In this document: positions 17,003 through 25,606 of the stretch, piece after piece
How positions within the stretch are numbered: the stretch's first letter is position 1
Layout: the number at the start of each line of letters is the position of its first letter
Assembly (NCBI RefSeq): GCF_019468565.1
Contig: NZ_CP080521.1
Span: forward strand, 3,410,001 to 3,474,000
Length of the DNA: 64,000 nt
DNA from: Pseudonocardia sp. DSM 110487
GTDB taxonomy: Bacteria > Actinomycetota > Actinomycetes > Mycobacteriales > Pseudonocardiaceae
Reading direction: 5' to 3'
Notes under the pieces: generated by a model
Databases searched by the model: none
What the model was told of the DNA's origin: nothing
Seen by the model: only the letters and a program-made list of their open reading frames with translations
Translations under genes and position numbers: made by a program

Positions 17003-18091
17003 GTGCAGCAGGGCGGGTCGAACGGGCGGGTGCGGCCGTCCGGTGCGACGGGGCTGCCGGTCGTGGGGGGCTCGGCCGTCGGCATCGTCGCCAACCCGAT
17101 GTCCGGGCGGGACATCCGCAGGCTCGTCGCGCAGGCCTCGGTCTTCCCGAACGCCGAGAAGACCAACATGGCGCTGCGGCTCATCGCTGCGGCCGGTGCC
17201 ACGGGCGTCGGCCGCGTCCTGATGTCGACAGACGGCATGGGCGTCGCGGCCGGGGTGCTGCGGGCCCGGGACAAGCGCCGTCCGGGGGCCGCGCGGTGGC
17301 CCGAGCTGGAGTTCGTCGAGCTCGACGCGATCTCCGGTACGGCCGAGGACACCCGCGTGCTGGTGCGGCGGATGGTGGCCGCGGGGGCGTCGGTGATCGT
17401 CCTGCTCGGTGGCGACGGAACGGTCCGGGCGGCCGCCGCGGCGAGCGGGGACGCGGCGCTGCTGCCGCTGTCGACCGGCACGAACAACGCGTTCCCCGAG
17501 ATGTGGGAGGCGACGGTCGCGGGCACCGCCGCCGGGCTCGTCGCGACCGGCCGGGTTCCGCTCGCCGATGCCAGCTACCGGGCGAAGGCCCTGCACGTGG
17601 TCGCGGGCGCGACCCACGAGCTCGCCCTCGTCGACGCCTGCGTCTCGACCGTGACGCACGTCGGCTCACGGGCGCTCTGGCAGCCGGCCACCTTGCGCGA
17701 GCTCTACTGCGCCTTCGCCGAGCCGCACGCCATCGGCCTGTCCAGCGTCGCCGGGTTGCTGCACCCGGTGAGCCGCACGGCGCCGGGTGGGGTGGTCGTC
17801 CGGCTCGCCGAGGACTCGACGCAGACCGTGCTGGCCCCGATCGCGCCCGGGGTCGTCGCGCCGATCGGCGTGCGGTACGCCGGCCCGCTCGCAGCAGGCC
17901 GGCCACATCCGGTCGAGCTCGAGCGCGGCACCGTCGCCGTCGACGGCGAGCGGGAGATCGAGTTCGGGCCGTCGACCCCCGTCACCGTCACGCTCGCGCC
18001 CGACGGGCCTCGCGTGCTCGACGTGCGCACCGTCCTGGCTGCCGCGGCGCAGCGGCGGCTGCTCGAACCAGGTGTTCTGGAGGTCACATGA
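17003..18091 (+). CDS. acoX: AcoX-like ATP-NAD kinase family protein of the acetoin operon
   Basis: A 362-aa cytosolic protein with the NAD/diacylglycerol kinase fold: GIVANPMSGRDIRRLVAQAS near residues 28-47, the glycine-rich nucleotide loop VLLGGDGTVRAA near 134-145, and LPLSTGTNNAFPEMW. AcoX proteins are found in acetoin catabolic operons of Cupriavidus, Pseudomonas and actinobacteria, but their reaction is not established. Context agrees: a butanediol dehydrogenase gene overlaps its end by ATGA, and acoABC follow. GTG at 17003 is the likely start. The 200-bp upstream gap must hold the operon promoter; I could not pick a clear -10/-35 pair in it. Confidence 0.85.
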   Translation: MQQGGSNGRVRPSGATGLPVVGGSAVGIVANPMSGRDIRRLVAQASVFPNAEKTNMALRLIAAAGATGVGRVLMSTDGMGVAAGVLRARDKRRPGAARWPELEFVELDAISGTAEDTRVLVRRMVAAGASVIVLLGGDGTVRAAAAASGDAALLPLSTGTNNAFPEMWEATVAGTAAGLVATGRVPLADASYRAKALHVVAGATHELALVDACVSTVTHVGSRALWQPATLRELYCAFAEPHAIGLSSVAGLLHPVSRTAPGGVVVRLAEDSTQTVLAPIAPGVVAPIGVRYAGPLAAGRPHPVELERGTVAVDGEREIEFGPSTPVTVTLAPDGPRVLDVRTVLAAAAQRRLLEPGVLEVT

Positions 18092-19149
18092 AGGCGGCAC
18101 GGTTCCACGGCAGGGGCGACATCCGCGTCGACGACGTCCCGGACCCGCAGGTCGGGCCCGGTCAGGTCGAGGTCAGCGTCGACTGGTGCGGCATCTGCGG
18201 CACCGACCTGCACGAGTTCCTCGAAGGCCCGATCTTCATCCCGAACAGGGGCGCGCCGCACCCGATCACCGGCGCCGAGTTGCCGGTCGTGATGGGGCAC
18301 GAGTTCGCGGGCGTCGTGTCCGCGGTCGGCACCGGCGTGACGGGCGTGCGGGAGGGTGACCGGGTCGCCGTCGAGCCGTACTACGTGTGCGGCGAGTGCG
18401 TCGCCTGCGCGTCGGGGCGCTACAACATCTGCCGGAAGCTCGGGTTCGTGGGCCTCTCCGGCCCGGACGGTGGGTTCGCCGAGCGGTGCGTGGTGGACGC
18501 GCGCTGGGTGCACCCGCTCGGCGACATCCCCACCGACATCGGGGCCCTCGTCGAGCCGCTGGCCGTCGGGTACCACGCCGTGCGGCTCTCGGGACTGCGG
18601 CCCGGTGGGACGGCGGCCGTCTTCGGGGCCGGGCCGATCGGCCTCGTGACGACGGCGGCGCTGAAGGCAGCCGGAGCGGGAAAGGTCGTCGTGGTCGAGC
18701 CCGCGGCAGCGCGCAAGGCGAAGGCGGCCGGGGCGGGCGCGGACGAGATCCTCGACCCGGCCGGCACCGATGTGCCCGACGCGATCCGCGACCTCACCGG
18801 GGGCGGAGCGGACGTCGCGTTCGAGTGCGCGGGCGTCGACGCCGTGCTGGCGGCCGCGATCGGCTCCGTGCGGCCCGGCGGCACCGTCGTGAACGTCGCG
18901 ATCTGGGGCCACGTGCCGCGGGTGGCGATGAACGACCTCGTGCTGTCGGAGGTCAGCGTGATCGGCTCGCTGGCCTACTGCGGCGACCACGCCGACACGA
19001 TCGCCCTGCTCCGCGACGGGAAGGTCGACGCAGAGCAGTTCATCACCGGCCGGATCGGCCTGGCCGACCTCGTCGACGGCGGCTTCCGGGAGCTGATCGA
19101 CAACAAGGAGGAGAACGTGAAGATCCTCGTCTCGCCGAAGGAGCTGTAG
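18088..19149 (+). CDS. butA/bdhA-like: 2,3-butanediol dehydrogenase (zinc alcohol dehydrogenase family)
   Basis: A 353-aa medium-chain dehydrogenase. Catalytic-zinc ligands are in WCGICGTDLHEF (Cys) and MGHEFAGVVSAVG (His-Glu); the structural-zinc cluster CGECVACASGRYNIC follows near residues 101-116. The NAD-binding motif is AVFGAGPIGLV, and the ribose-binding acid occurs in VVVVEP. FIPNRGAPHPITG and the overall layout match (R,R)-butanediol/acetoin dehydrogenases, which interconvert butanediol and acetoin. Within the operon it would feed acetoin to AcoABC. The ATG overlaps the acoX stop, with GGAGG just upstream; acoA starts directly after its stop. Confidence 0.88.
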   Translation: MKAARFHGRGDIRVDDVPDPQVGPGQVEVSVDWCGICGTDLHEFLEGPIFIPNRGAPHPITGAELPVVMGHEFAGVVSAVGTGVTGVREGDRVAVEPYYVCGECVACASGRYNICRKLGFVGLSGPDGGFAERCVVDARWVHPLGDIPTDIGALVEPLAVGYHAVRLSGLRPGGTAAVFGAGPIGLVTTAALKAAGAGKVVVVEPAAARKAKAAGAGADEILDPAGTDVPDAIRDLTGGGADVAFECAGVDAVLAAAIGSVRPGGTVVNVAIWGHVPRVAMNDLVLSEVSVIGSLAYCGDHADTIALLRDGKVDAEQFITGRIGLADLVDGGFRELIDNKEENVKILVSPKEL

Positions 19150-20145
19150 ATGACCGGAACGCTGTCCACCCCCACGTCCCAGGAGCTCACGCCCGACCAG
19201 CTCCTCCAGGCCTACCGCGTGATGCGGACGATCCGTGACTTCGAGGAGCGGGTGCACGAGGAGTTCGCGGGCGGCGACATCCCCGGGTTCGTGCACCTGT
19301 ACGCGGGTGAGGAGGCGTCCGCCGCTGGGGTGTGCGCCCACCTCGACGAGCGCGACGCCATCGCCTCCACCCACCGCGGTCACGGCCACTGCATCGCCAA
19401 GGGCGTGGACGTCGCGGCGATGATGGCCGAGATCTACGGCCGCAGCACCGGGTCGTGTCGCGGCAAGGGCGGCTCGATGCACATCGCCGACCTGTCCAAG
19501 GGCATGCTCGGCGCGAACGGCATCGTCGGCGGCGGCCCGCCCCTCATCTGCGGCCGCGCGCTGGCGTCCAAGCACAAGGGCGACGGCGGGGTCGCGGTCG
19601 CGTTCTTCGGCGACGGCGCCTCGAACCAGGGCACCACGCTCGAGTCGTTGAACCTGGCCACGGTCTGGAACCTGCCCGCGATCTTCGTGGCGGAGAACAA
19701 CGGTTACGCCGAGTCGACGTCGTCGAGCTGGTCGGTGGCGAGCGACGACATCGCCGACCGGGCCGCCGCGTTCGGCATGCCGGGCGTGATCGTCGACGGG
19801 TTCGACTTCTTCGCCGTGCACGAGGCGGCGGGCGAGGCGATCGCGCGGGCCCGTGACGGCGGTGGGCCGACGCTGATCGAGGTCAAGTTCACCCGCTACT
19901 TCGGCCACTTCGAGGGAGACCAGCAGCTCTACCGCGGCGCCGAGGTCGCCGACGCCCGCGAGCGCCTCGACTGCCTCAAGCGGTTCCGCGCGCGCGTCAC
20001 CGACGGTGGGCAGCTCTCCGCCGACCAGCTCGACGGGATCGACTCGGAGGTCGCCGCCGCCATCGACGAGGCCGTCGTTGCCGCCAAGGCGGCGCCGAAA
20101 CCCGGCCCGGACGACCTGCTGACCGACGTCTACGTCTCGTACTGA
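19150..20145 (+). CDS. acoA: Acetoin dehydrogenase E1 alpha subunit (TPP-dependent)
   Basis: A 331-aa E1 alpha subunit. It carries the thiamine diphosphate motif from GDGASNQGTTLE (about residue 153) to VAENNGYAES (about 181), plus the THRGHGHCIAKG and GKGGSMHIAD stretches shared by pyruvate, branched-chain and acetoin dehydrogenases. Linkage to acoX, butanediol dehydrogenase and an AcoC of the hydrolase type favours acetoin: the complex cleaves it to acetaldehyde and acetyl-CoA. ATG directly follows the previous stop. It forms a tetramer with AcoB. Confidence 0.92.
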   Translation: MTGTLSTPTSQELTPDQLLQAYRVMRTIRDFEERVHEEFAGGDIPGFVHLYAGEEASAAGVCAHLDERDAIASTHRGHGHCIAKGVDVAAMMAEIYGRSTGSCRGKGGSMHIADLSKGMLGANGIVGGGPPLICGRALASKHKGDGGVAVAFFGDGASNQGTTLESLNLATVWNLPAIFVAENNGYAESTSSSWSVASDDIADRAAAFGMPGVIVDGFDFFAVHEAAGEAIARARDGGGPTLIEVKFTRYFGHFEGDQQLYRGAEVADARERLDCLKRFRARVTDGGQLSADQLDGIDSEVAAAIDEAVVAAKAAPKPGPDDLLTDVYVSY

Positions 20146-20160
20146 TCGGAGGGACTCGAG

Positions 20161-21174
20161 ATGGCACGCAGCATCACCTACCGCGAAGCGATCAACGAGG
20201 CGCTGGCCCAGGAGATGGAGCGCGACGAGCGCGTGATCGTCATGGGCGAGGACAACGCGGGCGGCGAGGGCTCGCCCGGTGAGATGGACGCGTGGGGCGG
20301 GGTCCTCGGCGTCACCAAGGGCCTGTACGGGAAGTTCCCGGGGCGGGTGCTGGACACCCCGATCTCGGAGTCGGCGTTCATCGGCGCGGCGATCGGGGCC
20401 GCGACCGGCGGGCTCCGCCCGGTGGCCGAGCTGATGTTCATCGACTTCATGGGCGTCTGCTTCGACCAGATCTTCAACCAAGCCGCGAAGTTCCGGTACA
20501 TGTTCGGCGGCAAGGCCGTCACGCCCGTCGTGATCCGCACGATGTGGGGTGCCGGCCTGCGGGCCGCCGCGCAGCACTCGCAGTCGCTGCTGCCGGTGTT
20601 CACGCACGTACCTGGCCTGAAGGTCGCGGCGCCGTCCAACGCGTACGACGCCAAGGGGCTGATGATCCAGTCGATCCGCGACGACGACCCGGTGATCTTC
20701 GCCGAGCACAAGATGCTCTACGACACCTCGGCGGACGTACCGGAGGAGAGCTACGCGATCCCGTTCGGTGAGGCGAACATCGTGCGCGAGGGGGACGACG
20801 TCACGATCGTCGCGATCGGGCGGATGGTGCACATGGCGCTGGAGGCGGCCGAGGAGCTGGCCGGTTCCGGCGTGCAGGCCGAGGTGATCGACCCGCGCAC
20901 CACCAGCCCGCTCGACACCGAGACGATCCTGGAGTCGGTGGAGAACACCGGCCGCCTGGTCGTCGTCGACGAGTCGAACCCGCGCTGCTCGCTCGCCACG
21001 GACATCGCGGCGACCGTCGCACAGGACGCGTTCGGGTCGCTACGCGCGCCGATCCAGCTGGTGACCGGCCCGCACACGCCCGTGCCGTTCTCCGACTCGC
21101 TGGAGGACCTGTTCATCCCGGACGCGGCGAAGATCGCCGGTGCGGTGAAGAGGGCGGTGGACTATGCCCGATGA
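20161..21174 (+). CDS. acoB: Acetoin dehydrogenase E1 beta subunit
   Basis: A 337-aa transketolase-like E1 beta subunit. It begins ITYREAINEALAQEMERDE and contains the typical EDNAGGEG, FPGRVLDTPISESAFIGAAI and HSQSLLPVFTHVPGLKVAAP segments, and the C-terminal LIDPRTTSPLD-like stretch VIDPRTTSPLDTETI. It completes the thiamine-binding interface with AcoA. A GGAGG-type site lies before the ATG at 20161. The downstream acoC start overlaps its last codons by 11 nt, indicating coupled translation of the complex. Confidence 0.93.
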   Translation: MARSITYREAINEALAQEMERDERVIVMGEDNAGGEGSPGEMDAWGGVLGVTKGLYGKFPGRVLDTPISESAFIGAAIGAATGGLRPVAELMFIDFMGVCFDQIFNQAAKFRYMFGGKAVTPVVIRTMWGAGLRAAAQHSQSLLPVFTHVPGLKVAAPSNAYDAKGLMIQSIRDDDPVIFAEHKMLYDTSADVPEESYAIPFGEANIVREGDDVTIVAIGRMVHMALEAAEELAGSGVQAEVIDPRTTSPLDTETILESVENTGRLVVVDESNPRCSLATDIAATVAQDAFGSLRAPIQLVTGPHTPVPFSDSLEDLFIPDAAKIAGAVKRAVDYAR

Positions 21175-22264
21175 CCGCATCCAGCGGGTGACGATGCCCA
21201 AGTGGGGCCTGTCGATGAAGACGGGCAAGATCGTCGACTGGTTCGTGTCGGAGGGCGACACGGTCGCCAAGGGCGACGACATCGTCGACATCGAGACCGA
21301 CAAGATCGCCGGCACCCTGGAGTCGCCGGTCGAGGGGCCGGTGCGGCGGATCATCGCCGAGCCGGGCACGGACCTGCCGGTCGGGGCGGTGCTCGCCGTC
21401 GTCGCCCCGGCGGACGTGCCCGACGCCGAGATCGACGCCGTCGTCGAGGAGGCGAAGGCGGCCGTCGCGTCCGGGGCCCTCGAAGCCGACGACGAGCCGG
21501 AGCCGCAGCTCGTCGAGGTCGGCGGGCGGACGATCTCCTACCTGGTGCTGGGGCCCGATGACGCAGGTGATCCCGTCGTGCTCGTGCACGGCTACGGCGG
21601 GGACAAGAACTCCTGGTTGTTCGTGCAGCAGCCCCTCGCGGAGGAGGGGCACCGGGCGGTCGCGCTGGACCTGCCGGGGCACGGCGCGTCCACCAAGGAC
21701 GTGGGCGACGGGTCGCTGCAGACGCTCACCGAGACCGTCTCCGGGTTCCTCGACGCGCTCGGCATCGGCCGGGCGCATCTCGTCGGGCACTCGCTCGGCG
21801 GGGCCGTCGTGGCGGCGGTGGCGAAGGCGGCGCCGGGGAAGGTGGCGTCGCTGACGCTGATCGCCCCGGCCGGGTTCACGCCGGAGGCCGACGCGGAGTA
21901 CCTGCGCGGGTTCGCGGCGGCGTCCTCGCGGCGGGAGCTGAAACCGCTGGTCGGACGGCTGTTCGCGGACGAGGCCCTCGTCACGCGCCAGCTCGTCGAC
22001 GACCTGCTGCGCTACAAGCGGCTCGACGGCGTCGACAAGGCGCTCACGGCCGTGCTCGGCACCCTCCTCGACGGCGACCGGCAGGCGATCGACACACCGG
22101 CGCTGCTGGCGGGCGTTGACGTGCCGGTGACGGTGGTGTGGGGCGCGTCCGACCGCATCGTTCCGCTGCCGGAGGGGGTGGAGCTGACCCGGGTGGCCGC
22201 CGGGCACATGCCGCACATGGAGGCTCCCGGCGAGGTCCTCGCGGCCGTCCGGGCTCGCCTCTGA
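21164..22264 (+). CDS. acoC: Acetoin dehydrogenase E2 with lipoyl domain fused to alpha/beta hydrolase
   Basis: A 366-aa protein in two parts. Residues 1 to about 80 are a lipoyl domain, with lipoylation at Lys47 in DIETDKIAG. From about residue 115 an alpha/beta hydrolase domain follows: nucleophile elbow VGHSLGGA with Ser210, and a late histidine, His348, in AAGHMPHME. AcoC of Pseudomonas and Cupriavidus has this same architecture, replacing the usual CoA acetyltransferase domain, so it should transfer the acetyl group to CoA with its hydrolase-like fold. No E3 (lipoamide dehydrogenase) gene is in the window; the cell's general one may serve. It ends at a conserved palindrome. Confidence 0.92.
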   Translation: MPDDRIQRVTMPKWGLSMKTGKIVDWFVSEGDTVAKGDDIVDIETDKIAGTLESPVEGPVRRIIAEPGTDLPVGAVLAVVAPADVPDAEIDAVVEEAKAAVASGALEADDEPEPQLVEVGGRTISYLVLGPDDAGDPVVLVHGYGGDKNSWLFVQQPLAEEGHRAVALDLPGHGASTKDVGDGSLQTLTETVSGFLDALGIGRAHLVGHSLGGAVVAAVAKAAPGKVASLTLIAPAGFTPEADAEYLRGFAAASSRRELKPLVGRLFADEALVTRQLVDDLLRYKRLDGVDKALTAVLGTLLDGDRQAIDTPALLAGVDVPVTVVWGASDRIVPLPEGVELTRVAAGHMPHMEAPGEVLAAVRARL

Positions 22265-22266
22265 AG

Positions 22267-22314
22267 GGTCGTGAGTGGATACGCGCGCTCCAGCACGCGT
22301 ATCCGCTCACGACC
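22267..22314. terminator. Palindromic element, copy 1, at a convergent junction
   Basis: A 22-pair stem (22267-22288 with 22293-22314) has one C-A mismatch, one T-G pair and a 4-nt loop. It fills the gap between the acoC stop and the stop of the convergent DUF1269 gene. A close copy lies at 46067-46110 at another convergent junction, with the same mismatch position. Likely a bidirectional terminator and member of a dispersed repeat family. Confidence 0.75.
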
Positions 22315-22799
22315 TACTCGGCGAAGGCCTCCCGCAGGGTGTCTTCCTGGTCCTTGGACAGGTTGGTGAACAGCAGGTCGGCACGCTGGCCTGCGAAGGC
22401 GTCCTGCACCTTGTCGCGGACGGCGTCGGACGTGAGCACGAACAGCGCCGACGTGCCGGGCGTGATCTGGTCGCGGGTCCGTTTGATGAACTCGTCGTCG
22501 ATGCCGACATCGGAGAGGGTGCCGACCAGCGCGCCCGCCGCGGCGCCGATCGCCGCGCCGAGCAGCGGCACCAGGAACAGCAGGCCGAACAGCATGCCCC
22601 AGAAGGCGCCACCGAGCGCGCCGGCACCTGCCAGGTTGTGCAGCTGGCGGGTCTTGGGCTTCTTCGCGTCGGCCGGCCAGGACACCGTCGCAGCGTCGTG
22701 GACCGTGATCAACTGCTGTTTCGACAGGCGCTCGAGGGTGTTGACGGCCTTCTCGGCGCCGTCGGGAGTGTTGAAGCGCCACACGGAAAGGGTGGACAT
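22314..22799 (-). CDS. DUF1269 membrane protein
   Basis: A 161-aa protein: a ferredoxin-like N-terminal part (LSVWRFNTPDGAEKAVNTLE), a glycine-rich hydrophobic hairpin near residues 57-92 (GAGALGGAFWGMLFGLLFLV, then GAAIGAAAGALVG) and a C-terminal domain with SALFVLTSDAVRDKV. This is the DUF1269 layout; the glycine-zipper hairpin suggests membrane association. Function is unknown, although members are often near stress genes. It follows arginine deiminase after 87 bp on the same strand and may be the last gene of that operon. Its TAG stop lies at the edge of the palindrome. Confidence 0.85.
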   Translation of the reverse strand: MSTLSVWRFNTPDGAEKAVNTLERLSKQQLITVHDAATVSWPADAKKPKTRQLHNLAGAGALGGAFWGMLFGLLFLVPLLGAAIGAAAGALVGTLSDVGIDDEFIKRTRDQITPGTSALFVLTSDAVRDKVQDAFAGQRADLLFTNLSKDQEDTLREAFAE

Positions 22800-22886
22800 C
22801 GCTCTCCTTCTTCGCCGGGCTCCGGGTGGCGCCGATCGTGTTGGTTGGGGCCTTCGGCCTGCCTCCTCCGGAGGGGGTGAGACGTC

Positions 22887-24164
22887 CTAGAAGTCGACCT
22901 CGTCCCGGATCAGCGGACAGGTCATGCAGTGCCCACCACCGCGCCCGCGGCCGAGCTCGGCGCCGACGATCGTGATGACCTCGACTCCTGCCTTGCGCAG
23001 GAGCGAGTTGGTGTAGGTGTTGCGGTCGTAGGCGAACACCACACCGGGCTCGACGGCGACGAGGTTGTTGCCGCTGTCCCATTGCTGGCGCTCGGTGGCG
23101 TAGGCGTCACCGCCGGTCTCGATCACGCGGAGCGCGGGCAGGTTCAGGGCTTCGGCCACGACGTCGACGAAGGCGAGCTTCTCCTCGGTGACCTCGACCG
23201 GGTCCCGGTCGCCAGGGCGCAGGGTGAAGGCGTGGATGCCGTCGACGATGTTCGGGAAGACCGTCACGCAGTCGCGGTCGGCGAAGGTGAAGACCGTGTC
23301 GAGGTGCATCGCAGCGCGCAGCTTCGGCATCCCCGCGACGATCACGCGCTCAGCCGCCTCGTTCTCGAAGAGGGCGGCGGCGAGCTGCGTGATCGCCTGT
23401 CGCGAGGAGCGCTCACTCATCCCCACCAGCACCACACCGTTGCCGACCGGCATCACGTCGCCGCCCTCGAGCGTGGCAAGGCCCCAGTCCCGCTCCGGGT
23501 CGCCCCACCAGATCGTGGCGCCCGCGAAGTCGGGGTGGAACGTGTAGATGGCCTTCATCAGCAGCGTCTCGTCCTGGCGGGCCGGCCAGAACAACGGGTT
23601 GAGGGTCACGCCGCCGTAGAGCCAGCACGTCGTGTCGCGCGTGTAGAGCGTGTTGGGCAGCGGCGGCATCAGGTACTCCGGCACCCCGGCGCTCTCGCGG
23701 GCGAGCGCGATGTAGCCCGGCCGGAAGCCGTCGGGCAGATCGACGGTGGACAGGCCGCCGATCAGGTACTCCGCCAGCGTCCGCTCGTCCAGGCTCTCCA
23801 GAAAGGCGCGGGTGTGGTCGACGAGGCCGAGGCCGACCTCGTTGGGGACGATCTTGCGGTCGAGCAGCCACGCCTTCGCCTCGGGGACCGCCATCGTCTC
23901 GCTGAGCAGGTTGTGCAGCTCGACGACCTCGACGCCCCGCTCGCGCATCTTGCTCATGAAGTCGAAGTGGTCGCGCCGGGCGTTCTGCACCCACATGACG
24001 TCGTCGAACAGCAGCGCGTCGCAGTTGGTGGGGGTCAGGCGGGTGTGGGCGAGCCCCGGCGCGCAGACGAGCACCTTGCGCAGTGTTCCCACCTCGGAGT
24101 GGACACCGAAGGTAGCTGCTTTGAAGGTTGTTGCCGAGTCGGGTGTCGGGATCGGGTTGGCCAT
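22887..24164 (-). CDS. arcA: Arginine deiminase
   Basis: A 425-aa guanidino-group-modifying enzyme that converts arginine to citrulline and ammonia. The N-terminal SEVGTLRKVLVCAPG, the substrate-binding LEGGDVMPVGNGVVLVGMSE and the C-terminal GGGHCMTCPL with catalytic Cys413 are all intact, and the length is normal. Arginine deiminase supplies ammonia against acid and, with ArcB and ArcC, ATP; neither arcB nor arcC is in the window. It lies 13 nt downstream of an arginine/ornithine-type antiporter gene, so arginine import is coupled. Start is ATG at 24164 with a GGAGG-like site. Confidence 0.96.
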   Translation of the reverse strand: MANPIPTPDSATTFKAATFGVHSEVGTLRKVLVCAPGLAHTRLTPTNCDALLFDDVMWVQNARRDHFDFMSKMRERGVEVVELHNLLSETMAVPEAKAWLLDRKIVPNEVGLGLVDHTRAFLESLDERTLAEYLIGGLSTVDLPDGFRPGYIALARESAGVPEYLMPPLPNTLYTRDTTCWLYGGVTLNPLFWPARQDETLLMKAIYTFHPDFAGATIWWGDPERDWGLATLEGGDVMPVGNGVVLVGMSERSSRQAITQLAAALFENEAAERVIVAGMPKLRAAMHLDTVFTFADRDCVTVFPNIVDGIHAFTLRPGDRDPVEVTEEKLAFVDVVAEALNLPALRVIETGGDAYATERQQWDSGNNLVAVEPGVVFAYDRNTYTNSLLRKAGVEVITIVGAELGRGRGGGHCMTCPLIRDEVDF

Positions 24165-24177
24165 GGGTGAGCTCCTC

Positions 24178-25593
24178 CTAGATGGTGATCAGGCCCGTGG
24201 CGAGCCCGGCGATTCCGAGGACGGCCAGTACGACGGCGACGATGAACAGGACCAGCTCCGCCGGGGAGAACACGCGCCGGTGCTGCTCGCGGCGCGCCAT
24301 GACGAACAAGATCGTGCCCGGGGCGTAGATGATGAACGAGAGCAGCAGGAACTCCAGGCCCGCGGCGAAGATGAGGAACGTGGTGTAGACGACCGCGATC
24401 ACGGCGAACGCCAGCTCCTTGCGGCGGGTGCCCCCCGCAGCGCCGATCTGCAGGGCGTATCCGGCGGCCAGCAGGTAGGGGATCAGCGAGAGCGAGCTGC
24501 AGAGCTTGAGCGTGAACGTGAAGGCGTCGTCGGAGAAGAGCGTGATCGCCAGCACGGCGGTGATGAGCACGCTGGTCATGACGAGCGCGGCCACCGGCAC
24601 GCCGTGCGCGTTCTCGCGCCGGAGGAAACGCGGCATGTCGTCGTCCTTGGCGGCGACGAACAGCACCTCGGCCGCCATGAGCGTCCACGCCAGGTAGGCG
24701 CCGAGCACCGAGACGATCAGCCCGATGCCGATGAACCCCGCGCCCCACGGACCGACCACGGACTCGAGCACGCCCATCATCGACGGCTGCCGCAGCTCGG
24801 CCAGGTCGCCGCGGGGCAGCGAACCGTAGGACAGCAGCGTCACGGAGGCGAACAGGGCGAGCACGCTGAGGAAGCCGAGCACGGTCGCGCGGCCGACGTC
24901 GGAGCGCTTCTGCGCGTACCGGGAGTAGACGCTCGCCCCCTCCACCCCGAGGAAGACGAACACCGTGATCAGCATGGTCGCCCGCACCTGCTCGTACAGC
25001 CCGCCGAACGACCGGTCCTCGCCCCAGAAGTTGGCGGCGAACACGTCGGCCCGCAGTGCGACGGCCAGCACCACGACGAACACGAGGATCGGCACGAGCT
25101 TGGCGATCGTCACGATCCTGTTGATCGCGGCCGCCTCCTTGACGCCGCGCAGGATCAAGAAGTGGAAGGCCCAGACTCCGACCGCCGAGACGGCCACCGC
25201 GATCAGCGTGTCGCCCTCCCCGAACCCGGGGACGGCCACGCCGAGCGTCGATTTGATCAGCACCCAGTAGCTGACGTTGCCGACGCAGGCGCTGGCCCAG
25301 TACCCGAAGGCGGAGAAGAAGCCGGGGAACTCGCCGAACCCGGCCTTGGCGTACGCGTAGACGCCTGCGTCGAGCTCCGGCTTGCGGACCGCGAGGGTCT
25401 GGAACACGAACGCGAGCATGAGCATGCCGACGCCCGCGATCACCCAGGCGATCACCGCGCCCAGCACGCCGGTGGCCTGCGCGAAGTTGCGCGGCAGCGA
25501 GAAGACGCCCGCGCCGACCATCGACCCGACCACCATCGCGGTCAGGGTCATCAGCGGCATCTTCTGCTGTGCCTTGACGTCGGTGCTGGTCAT
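24178..25593 (-). CDS. arcD: Basic amino acid antiporter, arginine/ornithine type
   Basis: A 471-aa APC-superfamily transporter with about twelve to thirteen membrane helices. The first helix has MVVGSMVGAGVFSLPRNFAQ, the substrate-binding GSMVGAGVFSLP form found in ArcD, CadB-like and LysI-like antiporters. ELDAGVYAYAKAGFGEFPGF and FVFLGVEGASVYSRYA support the arginine:ornithine or lysine antiporter subfamily. Next to arginine deiminase it most likely exchanges arginine for ornithine or citrulline across the cytoplasmic membrane; without arcB in the window citrulline is a real possibility. Spaced 13 nt from both neighbours. Confidence 0.9.
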   Translation of the reverse strand: MTSTDVKAQQKMPLMTLTAMVVGSMVGAGVFSLPRNFAQATGVLGAVIAWVIAGVGMLMLAFVFQTLAVRKPELDAGVYAYAKAGFGEFPGFFSAFGYWASACVGNVSYWVLIKSTLGVAVPGFGEGDTLIAVAVSAVGVWAFHFLILRGVKEAAAINRIVTIAKLVPILVFVVVLAVALRADVFAANFWGEDRSFGGLYEQVRATMLITVFVFLGVEGASVYSRYAQKRSDVGRATVLGFLSVLALFASVTLLSYGSLPRGDLAELRQPSMMGVLESVVGPWGAGFIGIGLIVSVLGAYLAWTLMAAEVLFVAAKDDDMPRFLRRENAHGVPVAALVMTSVLITAVLAITLFSDDAFTFTLKLCSSLSLIPYLLAAGYALQIGAAGGTRRKELAFAVIAVVYTTFLIFAAGLEFLLLSFIIYAPGTILFVMARREQHRRVFSPAELVLFIVAVVLAVLGIAGLATGLITI

Positions 25594-25606
25594 CGGGGGA
25601 CTCCCC

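Noticed and set aside
17704..20832. 1042-aa minus-strand open frame across the acetoin operon
   Set aside because: It mirrors acoX, butanediol dehydrogenase, acoA and acoB in the antisense frame; no domain is recognisable and the sense genes are certain.
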